Shown here: one piece after another, positions 10,251 through 21,688 of the stretch | Position numbering within the stretch: position 1 is the stretch's first letter | Layout of the letters: every line of letters starts with the position of its first letter | Assembly: GCF_932274485.2 (NCBI RefSeq) | Contig: NC_065881.2 | Span: 558,001 to 622,000 of the forward strand | Origin: Patella vulgata | Taxonomy: Eukaryota > Mollusca > Gastropoda > Patellidae | Reading direction: 5' to 3' | Length of the DNA stretch: 64,000 nt | Notes under the pieces: generated by a model | Seen by the model: only the letters and a program-made list of their open reading frames with translations | Database searches by the model: none | Told to the model about the DNA's origin: nothing | Made by a program: the position numbers and the translations under genes

Positions 10251-11040
10251 CGTATATGTTACAGACAAGTTATAATCACGTAATACAACATCCACTATTG
10301 TCAGTTTATATCAGTAGAGGTCTGGTTTTATAGTCCGTTCAAAGCCAATCAGAAAATCAAGAGACTAATTCATATTCAAAATTGACGAATGCTAGAACTT
10401 AAACATGCATTATGCAATACTTAGATAAAGGTTCAGCCTTCCTTGTTATAATAAATTAGCAATAGACAATGAAATCTGGTTATATTGAAAACGTCACTCA
10501 AATTACTTTATTCTGAGCGAAGTAACGAGTTGGAAGGTTCAACAAGATATAGCTTAGATTGTTCATTATCATAGCAACGGTAATTAGCAATCGAGTATCC
10601 ATTGTATCGTTAATTCTTTAAATCCCACGGCTGGTCTAATCTCTTTGACTGCATAAAGCAGAACATATAAACTAATAAAAATAACCAAGTTTTTCTAGGC
10701 CATTTCGTTACAAAGTCTTTCTAGGAGATGTTTATCTATAAATTAAACATCGTTTATAAAAGACGATGAACGATAAATAGAATTTTGCGAGGCGACGTTG
10801 GGTTAAAACCTCGATGACTGTTTTTTTTCCATGGCTAAACCTTTAAAAAAAAGTAATTCCCACTTTAACGTGTGGCGTGTACGAAACAGTATATGCTTAC
10901 ACGTCCAAGAACACTGGAAACCACTTCAACGTCTTATCGTTGTTAAATATTATTCCACACAGTACGGTTATAAAGAGTATCAGGTGTCGTGCAAGAGACA
11001 GGATATGCTAATTTGTTCTAAAACACCTGAAACCACTGCT
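10250..11040. other. Unassigned AT-rich sequence upstream of gene A
   Basis: No recognised coding or repeat signal. An open frame at 10831-11091 has no family match I can name. If gene A has a promoter in the window it would be in 9.6-11 kb, but no TATA or initiator was convincing. Confidence 0.35.
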
Positions 11041-11049
11041 CATTTGAGA

Positions 11050-11130
11050 AGTACAAATAGCTATAGAATATTCTATCTATGTATGAGCTAAATCTGCCTA
11101 TTGCAGGTCTTTCGTTTGGCTTTTAATCTA
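11050..11130 (+). mobile_element. Tiny C-terminal LINE fragment
   Basis: MYELNLPIAGLSFGF is encoded here. It matches REL NLPIAGLSLG at the end of the LINE fragment at 30016-30348, and the nucleotide words AGCTAAATCTGCCTATTGCA are shared. Confidence 0.55.
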
Positions 11131-11244
11131 ATAAAACTGTTATTTATACAGTTATTTACATGACAAGCCTATAGAAAATACCATAGCACTGAAACCATCT
11201 ATACGGGTACACGACAACATCAGCTTAACTGTAGATAAGAATCA

Positions 11245-12055
11245 AAATGGCGGCTAAATATCGATTTGAAGGTATTTTGTAAAATCCAATATGGCGGCCA
11301 AACGACCTTTATGGAACAAGGTCTCTGAAAATGAAAGATAATATCTGGGGCTAACACAACCATATGTCATTATTGGTCAATTTTCAAAATGGAGAAAACT
11401 ATCCGTGTTCAGGAAAGATCGGAAAGCCTCGGTAATTTCCGGGAGTTTCCGGAAGTCGTCACAAAAAATAAATATGCCATTTTGAATGCCTCAATGTGTT
11501 CCTTATTCCTACCAAGTGTCAACTTACCTCGAATAGTGAAAGAGATACGTCCTCTTGAATATCGAAAAAATGTTGAAGAAAACTATTGCAAATCTTTGAT
11601 GGTAAAACTAATCGAGCGAACTTCCGAATTTCGCAAAACCGTCAAAGAGAGTCCGATGTGTTCCTTATTCCTACTAAGTTTCAACTTGATACATCAAATA
11701 GTGACGGTGATACGCCATCTTGAATGTCGAAAAAATGATGAAGAAAACTTCCGCAAATCTTTGATGCTAATATTAATCGAGCGAACTTCCGAATTTCGAA
11801 AAACCGTCCAAAGAATCCAAAAATGAAAACCCAACGAAGATCCGTTGAGAAATAACCAAGATATGGCCATTTGTTCGTCCTATCCGTAAATCTATTCCTG
11901 TTTGTCATAAATGACCCAATTTATATTTAATAAATAGATCAAGGAAGGACAATCACATCTACGTTGGAAGAGTGTTTGCACCATGTACATCGTTGACTGC
12001 ACAAACTGACTAAATCCACCCCCCCCCCCCCAAAAAAAAAAACACTTACAGAAAT
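11245..12055 (+). repeat. Direct repeat unit, copy 1 (with GGCGGC words)
   Basis: It runs from ATCAAAATGGCGGCTAAATA to a C-run/A-run (ACTGACTAAATCC, then C and A tracts) and matches 15815-16640 closely along about 800 bp. The 145-residue frame inside (11389-11826) exists in copy 2 only in pieces, so it is not taken as a gene. Internally, a block with TCGAGCGAACTTCCGAATTT occurs twice, about 180 bp apart. Confidence 0.85.
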
Positions 12056-12394
12056 AAAATAAAACCAAGTACGAACAATCCAAACCATTAGACAAAATTC
12101 GAAGTCCTAAAAAACGGTATAGGCAAAATAGTGTAATATGGCAAAGTAGTGTAATCAGCATATGGACTGTTCACCGTGTACAAAATACACGACAAACACT
12201 GGTAACAGGTGTCCGGAAGAGTAAGCTTACCCTGCCTGGCTCCACACCCGCCACAGCTGCATCCAAACTATTAGGTAAAATCTCGGTAAAATAGCGCGAT
12301 TGGCCAATGGACTATCGGTATGCAAAATGCACGTGATGAACAGTGTTAACGATGTAGTAGACAAACATTATCTGGGAGATTGTATACGCGTCAA

Positions 12395-13636
12395 TTAAAT
12401 ATTACCTAGAATAATAGCCGAGAGAGACATGTTATATTTACCAATCAAGTCAATATGACGCCCATAAAATGTTTTAAAGGTTTTAATAAGTTTAGATCGC
12501 AAGTATCCCTGTAGTTGAAGCTTAGATGACAAATGTCTCGATCTACTTAAAAAATCAGAATAAAATGAACAAGCTCTCGCGTAACGGATTAGTTGAGACA
12601 CAAACACTCCATAATCTGATGATATTGGAATGTTACTACTAATAAATGGAAAGTTAACAATCGGAAAGTCAAAGTCATCACGTTTATCGTACAATTTAAC
12701 ACTAAGTTTATGGCAATTGTCAAAATCGAGACGCAGATCCAAGTAGGAAGCGTAATTGTCACTGTCAGTAGTGTTTTTAATTTTGAGCTCATCAGGATAT
12801 ATGAATTCTACATAATCACTAAATTTTGGATTATTCAGTGATAGAACATCATCGATATATCGATAAGTGAAATTAAAATGTCTGACTAATCGTTTATTTG
12901 ATTTTACGAGTGCCTGTATGTAATCGGCTTCGTAGGAATAGAGAAACAAATCAGCAAGCAAAGGTGCACAGTTGGTGCTCATGGGGATACCTACCACTTG
13001 CTGATAAATTTCCCCTCCAAATTCAACAAAGATATTATCAATTAAAAAATCCAACACCTGAATTATCTTGTTGGCGGTGAATTTATTTTTGGAATCACTA
13101 TGGTTCTTAACAAAATATGTGGAATTGTAATTAACAACTAAATATTGATATCTAACATTTCCCGATTTAGATGAAAAGACACTGTGAATAATGTCTTTTA
13201 ACCGGGCTTTTAATTACCTATGGGGGCTTTTAGTGTACAAAGTAGAAAAGTCAAACGTTTGTATAGATGAGATTGAAGCAAGTGATCTAGATTGTAACCC
13301 ACTACGAGAGTATATTTTGTCACAGTATTTTTGAATACCCTCTTTCACTGCCGTTAGCATAGATGTCAATACTTTTGAAAGTGGTTTTGTGGAACAACGG
13401 GATGAACCTGCTATAAAACGTTGCTTGTAGGTATTTTTATGTAGTTTAGGTATCCAATATAACAAGGGCAGATCTGTATAGGTATCTCCACATGGGGTAC
13501 CAAATGAAGTGAGTACAGATCTGTGATTGGATATAATTTCATCCTTACTAAGCGTAGAGCGTTTATACGTAGCACTGTCGATTGATTTCACGTAATAAAA
13601 ACAATACATGTTATGGATAATACGACTAATAATCAA
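12395..13636 (-). mobile_element. Penelope-like retroelement fossil, reverse transcriptase part
   Basis: Two open stretches on the minus strand carry, in order, LPLLYWIPKLHKNTYKQRFI, a KCSTKPLS-like segment, FDFSTLYT, the GIPMSTNCAPLLADLFLYSY block, the YIDDV catalytic box, and VNFPF...YGVFVSQLIRYARAC further on. These are the RT fingers, palm and thumb of the GIY-YIG-bearing retroelements usually grouped with Penelope-like elements; the placement is from memory of that family. The element is broken, with at least two breaks and missing ends. It occupies copy 1 of the 11-15 kb repeat segment and is absent from copy 2. Confidence 0.85.
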
Positions 13637-13659
13637 CGGATTGAAACACGGGCGCCATT

Positions 13660-14040
13660 AACGATTAACAAGTATCACTGCTGCGATAATAAACAATCAA
13701 AACTTCAAAGATTGATAACTTCAAACATTGATACAATGTATCTTTAAACGTCGATATTTTCTGGAAATATTTGTTTGAAGATATGATTCGTAGGACCATG
13801 GGGAAGGAGTGTACACCTATTACCCCCTACTCGGTTACATAAACAACTATTGTAAAACAACACTTGTCACGATCATGTTCTTTATCCTTTATCATCAGAT
13901 GGTTTTCTATCAGTTATAAAATTTCAAAAAGGGGTATAATTTCTATTCAATCTGAACAGTAAAACCGATTAGAATTGTTTAAAACTCATATGCAATAGTA
14001 TGGTTCCATGATATCTAAAACCCACCCGGTAACCCCTAAA
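13660..14040. repeat. Continuation of the repeat segment, copy 1
   Basis: AACAAGTATCACTGCTGCGA and the next 100 bases match 16720-16790 of copy 2. Another diverged match is at about 57070. The rest shows no signal. Confidence 0.55.
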
Positions 14041-14049
14041 GATACATTG

Positions 14050-14263
14050 TTTTAATGGTCAAAAGAATAAAAATTTATTTCTGTGTTTTTTGTTTTATTT
14101 CGATCATCTATGTCATCAGCGGTTGATATGAGCTGACTATATCAACCGCCAATGACGTCATCTCAGGTCGATATAGTCAGCTCATATCAACCGCTGATGA
14201 CATAGATGATCGAAATAAAACAAAAAACACAGAAATAAATTTTTATTCTTTTGACCATTAAAA
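14050..14263. repeat. Perfect 94-bp inverted repeat (hairpin) with 26-nt loop
   Basis: Bases 14050-14143 are the exact reverse complement of 14170-14263. The loop reads AACCGCCAATGACGTCATC and seven more bases. The arms contain a smaller inverted repeat (GGTTGATA...TATCAACC). It sits in a stretch present in copy 1 but not copy 2 of the flanking duplication, so it looks like part of an inserted fold-back element. Confidence 0.93.
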
Positions 14264-14920
14264 ATTGTTATGGTACAGTTTGTAACATTCCGGGCCGAAA
14301 TAGACGGCGTACTTATCGACATATTTAAATCGATTACCCATACTCCATGTCTAAGATATCTTTCAGAATTTTCTTTCCGTCCACACACTCCTAGACTTGA
14401 AAAATATTTATCGCTCAAGAGTTCATTTATATAGTATTTTAAAACAGTCGGCCAAATCCTTCTCTGAACATACCGAAAACCTCCAATATGGGTTCACTGT
14501 CAGAATTCTTGGAAAACAATGCCTCTTGGTCCAAATTTTCTTCAGGCTTTGGATAGATCCTCGTCGATATTTGCACTCACATCTATTCCATCGTCAATAT
14601 GTTGGCTAAAAAGGATTGATTATTCGTCTGACTTCGTATTACTATCCATTTTGTTTTTGCTTTCAATTCAATAGTCCAAAATGGCGACGTATAAACAAAA
14701 ACATGCACGTAATTGCACGTGATTACTTCGGTAATTTTCGCTATTTGGCGGAAACTATCGAACAATTATCCAATCGTTGTTGCCTTTTAATGGAAGAGCC
14801 CATTAAATTTAAGGGTGAAATGGCGTTGTATATGTCGGATATAAACCTACTCTCCCTCGGGTAGGTTAATATCCTATACATAGACTGTACCTTAAACATA
14901 GTATATGTGTAATACGGTGT
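14264..14920. other. Sequence private to copy 1, unassigned
   Basis: Several overlapping open frames on both strands (14182-14864) do not resemble any family I know. It separates the palindrome from the resumption of the duplicated segment at about 14925. Confidence 0.35.
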
Positions 14921-14924
14921 AACA

Positions 14925-15350
14925 TAATGTATCTTTAACATTAAACATAGAAGTGTCGATATTTTTAAGAAACGTTTTGTTTGAAGAGACCATTCGGTAT
15001 CCATAAAATGATAAATATATAATGAATGACTTGATTTACACAAATATAAAGAGTGTACAAACATGCATGTTAATTGGTTTCAAGTAGAATACGATCATTC
15101 ACAAGTACATTAATTATTGTAAAATAACTTGTTTGACTTGCATAATTTATGATATATTGAAATGTGATTCTATTCATAAGAACTGTTAAGTATAGAGCAC
15201 AAATGTAGAGTACCTTAACAAGCCATAAGCCATGTACTTGCGGTGACTTAGTTCGTCGAAACTAGGATCGTGTGTTTGTTTTTTCGTTGGTTTTCTCCTA
15301 TTATTTCTATGTAAATTACTGAGTAAGGTTGTTGAAAAGTTAACGAAAGG
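14925..15350 (+). repeat. Repeat segment copy 1, distal block
   Basis: It matches 17025-17470 through TCGATATTTTTAAGAAACG, GAAGAGACCATTCGGTATCC and AAATTACTGAGTA. This marks the right end of the first copy of the duplicated segment. Confidence 0.8.
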
Positions 15351-15359
15351 TCAGTGTTG

Positions 15360-15810
15360 GAAATTGGCTATATACGACCGTGTTAAGTCGGAAATCTTGT
15401 GGAATGTAGTACCACACGGGCATATAGGGGGTCTTTGTTATCTTTTATAACTTGTCTTTTTTAACATAAATTGCATTTTTACTTTGTTATTGTTTAGCGC
15501 ATCTGAACACTTCGGTGAAAGATGCGCTCTACCAATGTATCAAATAATGATAATAATAATATTATTGAGTATAGTAATATCCAATACCTATTAAAGTGGA
15601 AAATAACCGAGATATGGGCAATTTGAGATTAATTTTTGTTCTGACCGGAAAACATTTAGGTTGGCAGAAAAAAAAAAAGTAGAACTCCGAAGGAACACTG
15701 ACGTGGTTCGGGACGACAGGTCACGCTAAGTCAAGTCAACAATCAAGTTACGCCATAAACTATTTAGTATTGGAACACTGAATACATGTTAAAGTGGAAA
15801 AAAACTGTTT
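15360..15810. other. Spacer between the two repeat copies
   Basis: AT-rich. One short piece near 15600 resembles the AAATAACCGAGAT words inside the repeat unit. No gene seen. Confidence 0.4.
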
Positions 15811-15814
15811 TCGA

Positions 15815-16650
15815 AATATAATCAAAATGGTGGCTGAATATCGAGTTGATGTTTTTTTTGTAAAATACAATATGGCGGCCAAACGGTTGAAGATTTTATG
15901 GATTATGGTCTCTGAAAATGAAAGATAATATCTGGGGTTAACACAATCATATGTCGTTTTTGGTCAATTTTCAAAATGGAGAGAACTATCCGTGTTCGGG
16001 AAAGATCGGGAAGGCCTCGATAATTTCCTTTAGTTTCCGGAAGCCGTCACAAAAAATGAATATGCCATTTTGAAAGCCTCGATGTGTTCCTTATTCTGCG
16101 AAGTGTCAACTTACCTTGAATAGTGACAGAGATACGTCCTCTTGAATATCCAAAAAATGTTGAAGAAAACTTTCGCAAATCTTTGATGGTAAAACTAATC
16201 GAGCGAACTTCCGAATTTCGCAAAACCGTCAAGGCGAGTCCGATGTGTTCTTTATTCCTACTAAGTTTCAACTTGATACATCAAATAGTGACGATGATAC
16301 ACCATCTTGAATGTCGAAAAAATGATGAAGAAAACTTCCCCAATCTTTGATACTAATATTAATCGAGCGAACTTCCGAATTTCGAAAAACCGTCCAAAGA
16401 ATCCAAAAATGAAAACCCTAAGAAGATCCGTTGAGAAATAACCGAGATGAGGCCATTTGTTCGTCCTATCCGTAAATATATTCCTGTTTGTCAAAAATTA
16501 CCCAATTTGTATTTGATAAATAGATCCACGAAGGCCAAACACATCTACGTTGGAAGAATGTTTGCACTATGTACAGCGTTGACTGCACAGACTGACTAAA
16601 TCCCCCCCCCCCAAAAAAAAATACCCTTACAGAAACAACACGTAATTAAA
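15815..16650 (+). repeat. Direct repeat unit, copy 2
   Basis: Close match to 11245-12055, ending in the same C-run/A-run. It is followed directly by the block that lies beyond the Penelope-like fossil in copy 1, so copy 2 shows the segment without that element. Confidence 0.85.
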
Positions 16651-16799
16651 ACAATACATGTTTCGAATAATACGAATAATAAATAATTATCAACTCTCTA
16701 GTCCATGCGATGACGGAGATTTAACAAGTAACATTGCTGCGATAATAAACAGTGAAAACTTCAAATATTGATAACTTCGCTCAGGTCAAGTAATTTGAA

Positions 16800-17030
16800 T
16801 GCTATTATCTTAACATAATGTATCTTTAACATAATATAATATATGTTTAATATCATGTATCTTTAACATAATATAATATATGTTTAATATCATGTATCTT
16901 TAACATAATATATGTGTAATACAATGTATCTTTAATACAATGTATGTTTAATGCAATGTATCTTTAATACAATGTATCTTTAACACAATGTATGTTTAAT
17001 ACATGTATCTTTAATGCAATGTACCTTTAA
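16800..17030 (+). repeat. Degenerate short tandem repeat
   Basis: Alternating ATGTATCTTTAA and ATGTATGTTTAATACA units, roughly 18-37 bp, form the array. Copy 1 has only one or two such units at about 14925, so it expanded in copy 2. Confidence 0.8.
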
Positions 17031-17480
17031 CATTAAACACAGAAGCGTCGATATTTTTAAGAAACGTTTTGTTTGAAGAGACCATTCGGTATCCTTAACG
17101 TGATAAATATATAATGAATGACTTGATTCACACAAATATAAAGAGTGTACAAACACATATGTTAAATATTTTCAAGTAGAAACGATCACTCACAAGTACA
17201 TTAAGTATTGTAAAATATGTTTTTTAACTTGCATAATTTAATATATATTGAAATGTGATTCTATTTGTAAGAACTGTTAAGAATAAAGTACAACTGTAGT
17301 GTATATTAACAAGCCATAATCCATCAATGTCAAGAATAAAATAATTGTGCTTACGGTTACTTAACTCCTCGATAATAAGATCGGGTTTTTGCTTTTTTCG
17401 TTAGTTTTTTTTATATATCTCCTAGTAATTCTAGGTAAATTACTGAGTAGGGTTCCTGAAAAATTAACTGGACAACAAGG
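17020..17480 (+). repeat. Repeat segment copy 2, distal block
   Basis: Counterpart of 14925-15350 at lower but clear identity; it ends after AAATTACTGAGTAGGGTT. Confidence 0.75.
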
Positions 17481-17959
17481 CCCAGTAAAAGGTTCATCAA
17501 AACGGTTTTAATAATGGACTCTAAGAACAAAGAGAACCACATTTTATTAAAAATTACAAACCCAAACTAAATGTCAAAGAATAATGTATTGGGTAATTTT
17601 AGAAGTATTAATATCATTTAGTATCAGTTACGTCATACTTGAAGGGTTATTTCCCCTTTATGACTTTCTAGTATTGTAACCATGACGTTATTCTTATTGC
17701 TATATAATTATTAATGGAGAATATGTATTAAAGACTTAAGATGTTCAGATGGAGCCGAAAGCGCTAGCCACACAACACTGTGTTTCTTTCCGCAATATTA
17801 AAGTAGATAAAATACAAGTACTTCTATGTTTACAGTAGATAAATACATGAATAAAAAAAATACCCCCACTTTACTCCATTAAATCATATAAGCTAGCTAG
17901 GAAGCTGTCCTTTATTATTAATATTAATAAAGTATACAAAATATTGCATATACCATCAA

Positions 17960-17998
<39 letters not shown>

Positions 17999-18300
17999 TA
18001 TCTATATTTTTAGAATAATAGATTTACATGGCAATGGATTAATCATAATGTTAGGTAACGTACAACAAAAGGTTATAAAGTATATAATACATAACATGAT
18101 ATTAATTTACATAGTCTCCCAGGTATAATCTGACAATAGTACAATACAGAAATAATGAGATGAAATAAATGTTCATAAGGCCAATTATATAATCTGGTTA
18201 TAAAACTTAACCTTTGATTAATTTACATAGTCTTCCTGGTATTTACAAGATTTAAAATCTCCTTGTACAGTGTAGAAACATAACGTGAAGCAAAGAATTG
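17480..18300. other. AT-rich spacer with a TA microsatellite
   Basis: No gene seen. A (TA)n tract of about 40 bp lies at 17960-18003. Words ATTTACATAGTC(T/C)(C/T)CC occur twice (18105 and 18220). Confidence 0.5.
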
Positions 18301-18653
18301 TCGGACGTGACGAAGGAAATTGCTACCTATTGTTTTTGGTAGCGTTTTGCAGAAAGTTTAATACATGACCCATTAATTCCTTGTTTCGTCTTAATTCTTT
18401 TGTAATAGTAAATGTTTTTGAGAATAATCTATTTCAGGGCTATCCATTGTTCCTGTTAAAAGACTACTGGTGCAGTCGGCCTGACTATCATACCACCCCT
18501 CCCACCCCCTCCAAATCGCTTGGCACATTCAAAGGTTCCTGTATAATCAGCGTCGTATGTAGAGAAAGTATTGTGGTTCAAGTTGATAGTGACAGCCAAA
18601 CTCTTTCCACATGTTGTTCCAACCCCAACGAAGCCCCTGATATATAATTTATA
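18300..18653 (-). pseudogene. Half of a fibrinogen-related (FReD) terminal exon plus its 3' UTR
   Basis: On the minus strand 18653-18391 encodes YKLYIRGFVGVGTTCGKSLA, NTFSTYDADYTGTFECAKRF and, after a frameshift in a G-rich run (GGWWYD region), the rest of the FReD C-terminus. The N-terminal half of the domain is missing. The sequence below the stop position (ATTGTTTTTGGTAGCGTTTT, TTAATACATGACCCATTAAT) matches the 3' flank of gene D at 61960-62055. It may be the wrecked 3' end of gene B or a separate copy. Intact family member: 62576-63225. Confidence 0.8.
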
Positions 18654-18659
18654 GATGGA

Positions 18660-19220
18660 CCTCATACGTGCTTTTGAGCAAGCGGTTACCCCATGTTGCT
18701 CCATCTGTAGTAGAAAGCGTTCTACTCACCGAAAATTTGGGAAAAAGGTTAGAGTCGGTCTAAGAGACGATAATGAACATTAATGTCAATGGAGAAATCA
18801 TTTGTGATCCGTGGCTTAACGCGTTGTGGGTTACCTCCCTTGAAACTAGCCTAAGCACTAGTCGGTGTTCAAACCTGGATTTCCAACCAGCAACGAGCTC
18901 CTGTTTGGACCGTCTCCGAAGGACACGGAAACGAAGAATAAAGAAATGTCGACGATCACGAACCTGTGGCATTAACAGTTACGGTGTCACATAATTACAG
19001 TTATCGTGTAATGCATCACCATAAAGTATTTTTATGTCAATCGTTGATTATATTAATTATTTCCTGAAACATTCATGATTACATAATTTAAAAGAAATAA
19101 AACCTTATACCAGACAGCAACCTAATTACTAAAAATAGACTGCTCTCTATTTATTTTATTTATCGAAGGCTCGGATTAACCATACCACGCACGTGATTTC
19201 ACTACAGTCGCGGTCATTCA
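18660..19220. other. Spacer left of the right duplication arm
   Basis: No gene recognised. Short open frames on both strands at 18760-18994 carry nothing I know. The breakpoint of the inverted duplication falls near 19222. Confidence 0.4.
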
Positions 19221-19225
19221 TGATT

Positions 19226-19770
19226 ACAGAAAGCTGATTAGCCGTTTATCCTCGATTTCGCAGCTGTGTACGAATGTATCGATCCTGGGCTTGTGTAGTG
19301 GTTTTAAGACGACCTGAACGAGGTCTATCATCAACATTGTGTGTGACACATTAAGCATGTTGGCTACTGCTCGCTGTGTAGAACCCATTTGAAGCATGTC
19401 AATAGCACGTAGACGTTCATCATGTTGAAGACGTCTCATTGCAAATTAAACGTAACACGCTAAAGCAACGATATCGCTAAACAGTAAATCTTATGCAAGA
19501 ATCGATAAGAAAGCAAACATGGATAGGATAAACCAGTACGCGGCAGTTTTCATCAACCCTTCCTTGAAGTGTCAAATTTGACATAAAACCCCTCCCACGT
19601 GTATGGCGCTACTGCGGTTCTCACGTGCAGCTCAGCGGTTCTGTTGGGTCGATAAGTTCTTCCTCTGTGAACATACTCTCAAAGCATGTCATGTGTCCAT
19701 GACTATTTATCATGTCACAATCTGCATAGGTATTTGCATTTCAATATCCCCTACTTTTTAATGTTAATGG
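19226..19770 (-). mobile_element. 5' part of the Tc1-like transposon (duplicated fragment)
   Basis: The minus-strand frame MRRLQHDERLRAIDMLQMGS at 19439 matches the left-arm transposase start. It is cut off at CAGCTTTCTG. The terminal repeat TTTCAATATCCCCTACTTTT is at about 19739-19760. It has no SINE insert, unlike the left-arm copy. Confidence 0.8.
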
Positions 19771-19798
19771 TATATTTTGGCGTATAAACAGTACAGTA

Positions 19799-20173
19799 GA
19801 GATTTATGGCAAGGGGAATATTTCCCATCCGTATCGCGTATCCGTATCGTCACGTGATACGTTGCTTCAGTGTAGTTTTAGAGTTTTGGCAGATTTTCGC
19901 GCCGCGTACGTATGAGTTGCTGAGCTGAGCTTAGTTCTATTACGGCATGATAGCAGTTCTCTACCAAGATCACCACCAGTACTAGTCAAGTGCCTAACAT
20001 AAAAATTAGAAAAACAGACGGTAAACACACGATGATGTTATACGGCCATTTTCCATACAAAAGCTGTTTGATACGTGCTGCTGTATCCGTGTGCCCTATC
20101 ATGTATGATAAATACACGCAAAATCGATACGGACATGCGATACGGACCAGGAATTTACGCTTACGAAAGTCTC
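19799..20173. mobile_element. TA-flanked MITE, inverted-arm copy
   Basis: Counterpart of 2758-3135 with the same GAGA(T/C)TT ends and flanking TA (19797-19798, 20174-20175). Confidence 0.65.
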
Positions 20174-20354
20174 TATTATCCTATGAATTAAACCTAAACA
20201 GTACAATATATTGTTATCATCTGTTGGATATTAGCCGATGACCTGGGGATCCTTACACACCATGATGTGACCTGGGTGAAGTTTCTGCTCCATCCGGCTT
20301 CTTAATTCTGCATTATGTAAGATTTAGATAAAGAGGTGACAGTTCTAGCCATGA

Positions 20355-20530
20355 CCTGTCCAACCTCGTGGGTTTTCTCCGGGTCCTCCGGTTTCCTCCC
20401 ACTGCTAAAGACCCCTACGCGCAAGCGAATTTTTGAAATAAAATTAAACCATATGTTAGTCCCGAAATGACCTTAGTTTGTGTCGAGTGGACGTTAAACC
20501 CCATTTCTCTCCTTCTCTCTGTCTAGCCAG
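20355..20530 (+). mobile_element. SINE family 2, partial, inverted-arm copy
   Basis: Body from TGTCCAACCTCGTGGG to GACGTTAAACCCCATTTC and a CT-rich tail; counterpart of 2326-2520. Confidence 0.7.
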
Positions 20531-20733
20531 GATAGTTAAAAAAATAGATGATGAAAAGAGAATATGTTGACATTTCTGAACTGAGCTATTGTCGTTGGAT
20601 TACCACACCTCGGAAAGCTTAAAGACAAGGTTACCCAGATACTATATAACATGTGATAAGTAATCGTTTACGTTTCACCTACAGTAGTAGTTCCACTACA
20701 TTAAAATTCGTTATTTTCTGTTTTTGTTTCCAG

Positions 20734-20978
20734 CCGGAATTAATCATCGAAATGCTACATATAGTAAATCTAGTATTGTGAATAATACATGTGACCCAAG
20801 TCGATACCTCGAAACGATTTATACTCCATGGGAAATGGATTGTGCCCAAGCTTGTACACGTAAAGCAGACTGTAAGCGATATTTGTATTGTTCATGAGAT
20901 GCTTCGTGTAAACTATATCAAGATGGTAGAGATTGTGTTATGTCTGGTGATACAACTGGTTGTTCCTGTTATACACAG
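20734..20978 (+). pseudogene. Gene C PAN exon with a stop
   Basis: Exactly 245 nt like gene A, with TTTCCAG before and GTTAGCAA after. It encodes the same MDCAQACTRKADCKRYLYC pattern, interrupted by TGA, then SCKLYQDGRDC. Confidence 0.8.
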
Positions 20979-21155
20979 GTTAGCAATTTACATTAATACA
21001 AATGAGTTGGACTCTTACTTACTTACTTATCGACCCCCTCCCCCCCTGTACCATTTCACAGTTGTGGGCCAGGGGTAGCAATGGGTGGTGAACGGAATTT
21101 ACTTACAGCAACATAAAACTCAGTTCATGAATTATTGTCTGTTTTGTTTCCACAG

Positions 21156-21216
21156 ATTATTCGTTGTGAAGATTCTGATTGTACCTGTCCTTTAGGACAA
21201 TATGGAAAAGGATTAG
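21156..21216 (+). pseudogene. Gene C EGF exon, 15 bp shorter
   Basis: IIRCEDSDCTCPLGQYGKGL ends at the donor GTAAAG. The CQDTI codons of gene A are gone, in frame, removing the last Cys of the segment. Confidence 0.75.
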
Positions 21217-21394
21217 GTAAAGTTAAAGCATTAGTATATCTTTAGAACTAACGTATACTGCTTACTTGGAATATTGGAATATTTTTAAATATAATGTTAA
21301 GTTACAGAAGCTCTGGACACAATATTATAAAATCCTAATTCAGAAAAAAAAACGAAATTATTTGTTAAATAAAATACAGCTGCGTTTTATTGTA

Positions 21395-21622
21395 ACGGGA
21401 CCTAGGGTGGCTCTGCAAGTAAGGCGTTGTCTGGCTTACCATGCAAGTCCCGTGTTCGATCCCTGTGTTGACCGAAAACGTTCATCGGGAATTTCCGACA
21501 TGGTTCCGCCCTGTCAGTGGTGCAAATCCCTTCATAGCACACCGCATGTAGAGTGCCTGTCTCCATTATCTCCGTCGAAGCATAAAGATAGGACGAAACC
21601 CAATTCCATTTCATTTACCAAT
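21395..21622 (+). mobile_element. SINE family 1 with tRNA-like head
   Basis: GGGTGGCTCTGCAAGTAAGG (A-box-like) and GTGTTCGATCCCTG (B box) head the copy. It ends with CCCAATTCCATTTCATTT. It lies in the gene C intron between the EGF and FReD exons. The central part is shortened relative to 42062-42362. Confidence 0.75.
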
Positions 21623-21688
21623 AACTTTACACCAATTTTTATTATGTAAGAACATTTTATAAAATCGTTATTGTTGATTGTTTTCTAG

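Larger units (their letters stand above)
19222..21260 (-). repeat. Right arm of the large inverted duplication
   Basis: Reverse-complement match of about 1560-4060. It carries a Tc1 piece (19226-19790), the TIR MITE (19799-20173), the SINE family 2 copy (20355-20530) and the gene C PAN and EGF exons. Differences from the left arm are point changes, a short deletion in the transposase, no SINE at the AATGA site and a 15-bp loss in the EGF exon. Confidence 0.8.

Noticed and set aside
11389-11826. 145-residue open frame
   Set aside because: Lies in a dispersed repeat; the sister copy at 15.9-16.4 kb has the frame only in pieces, so no coding constraint is apparent.
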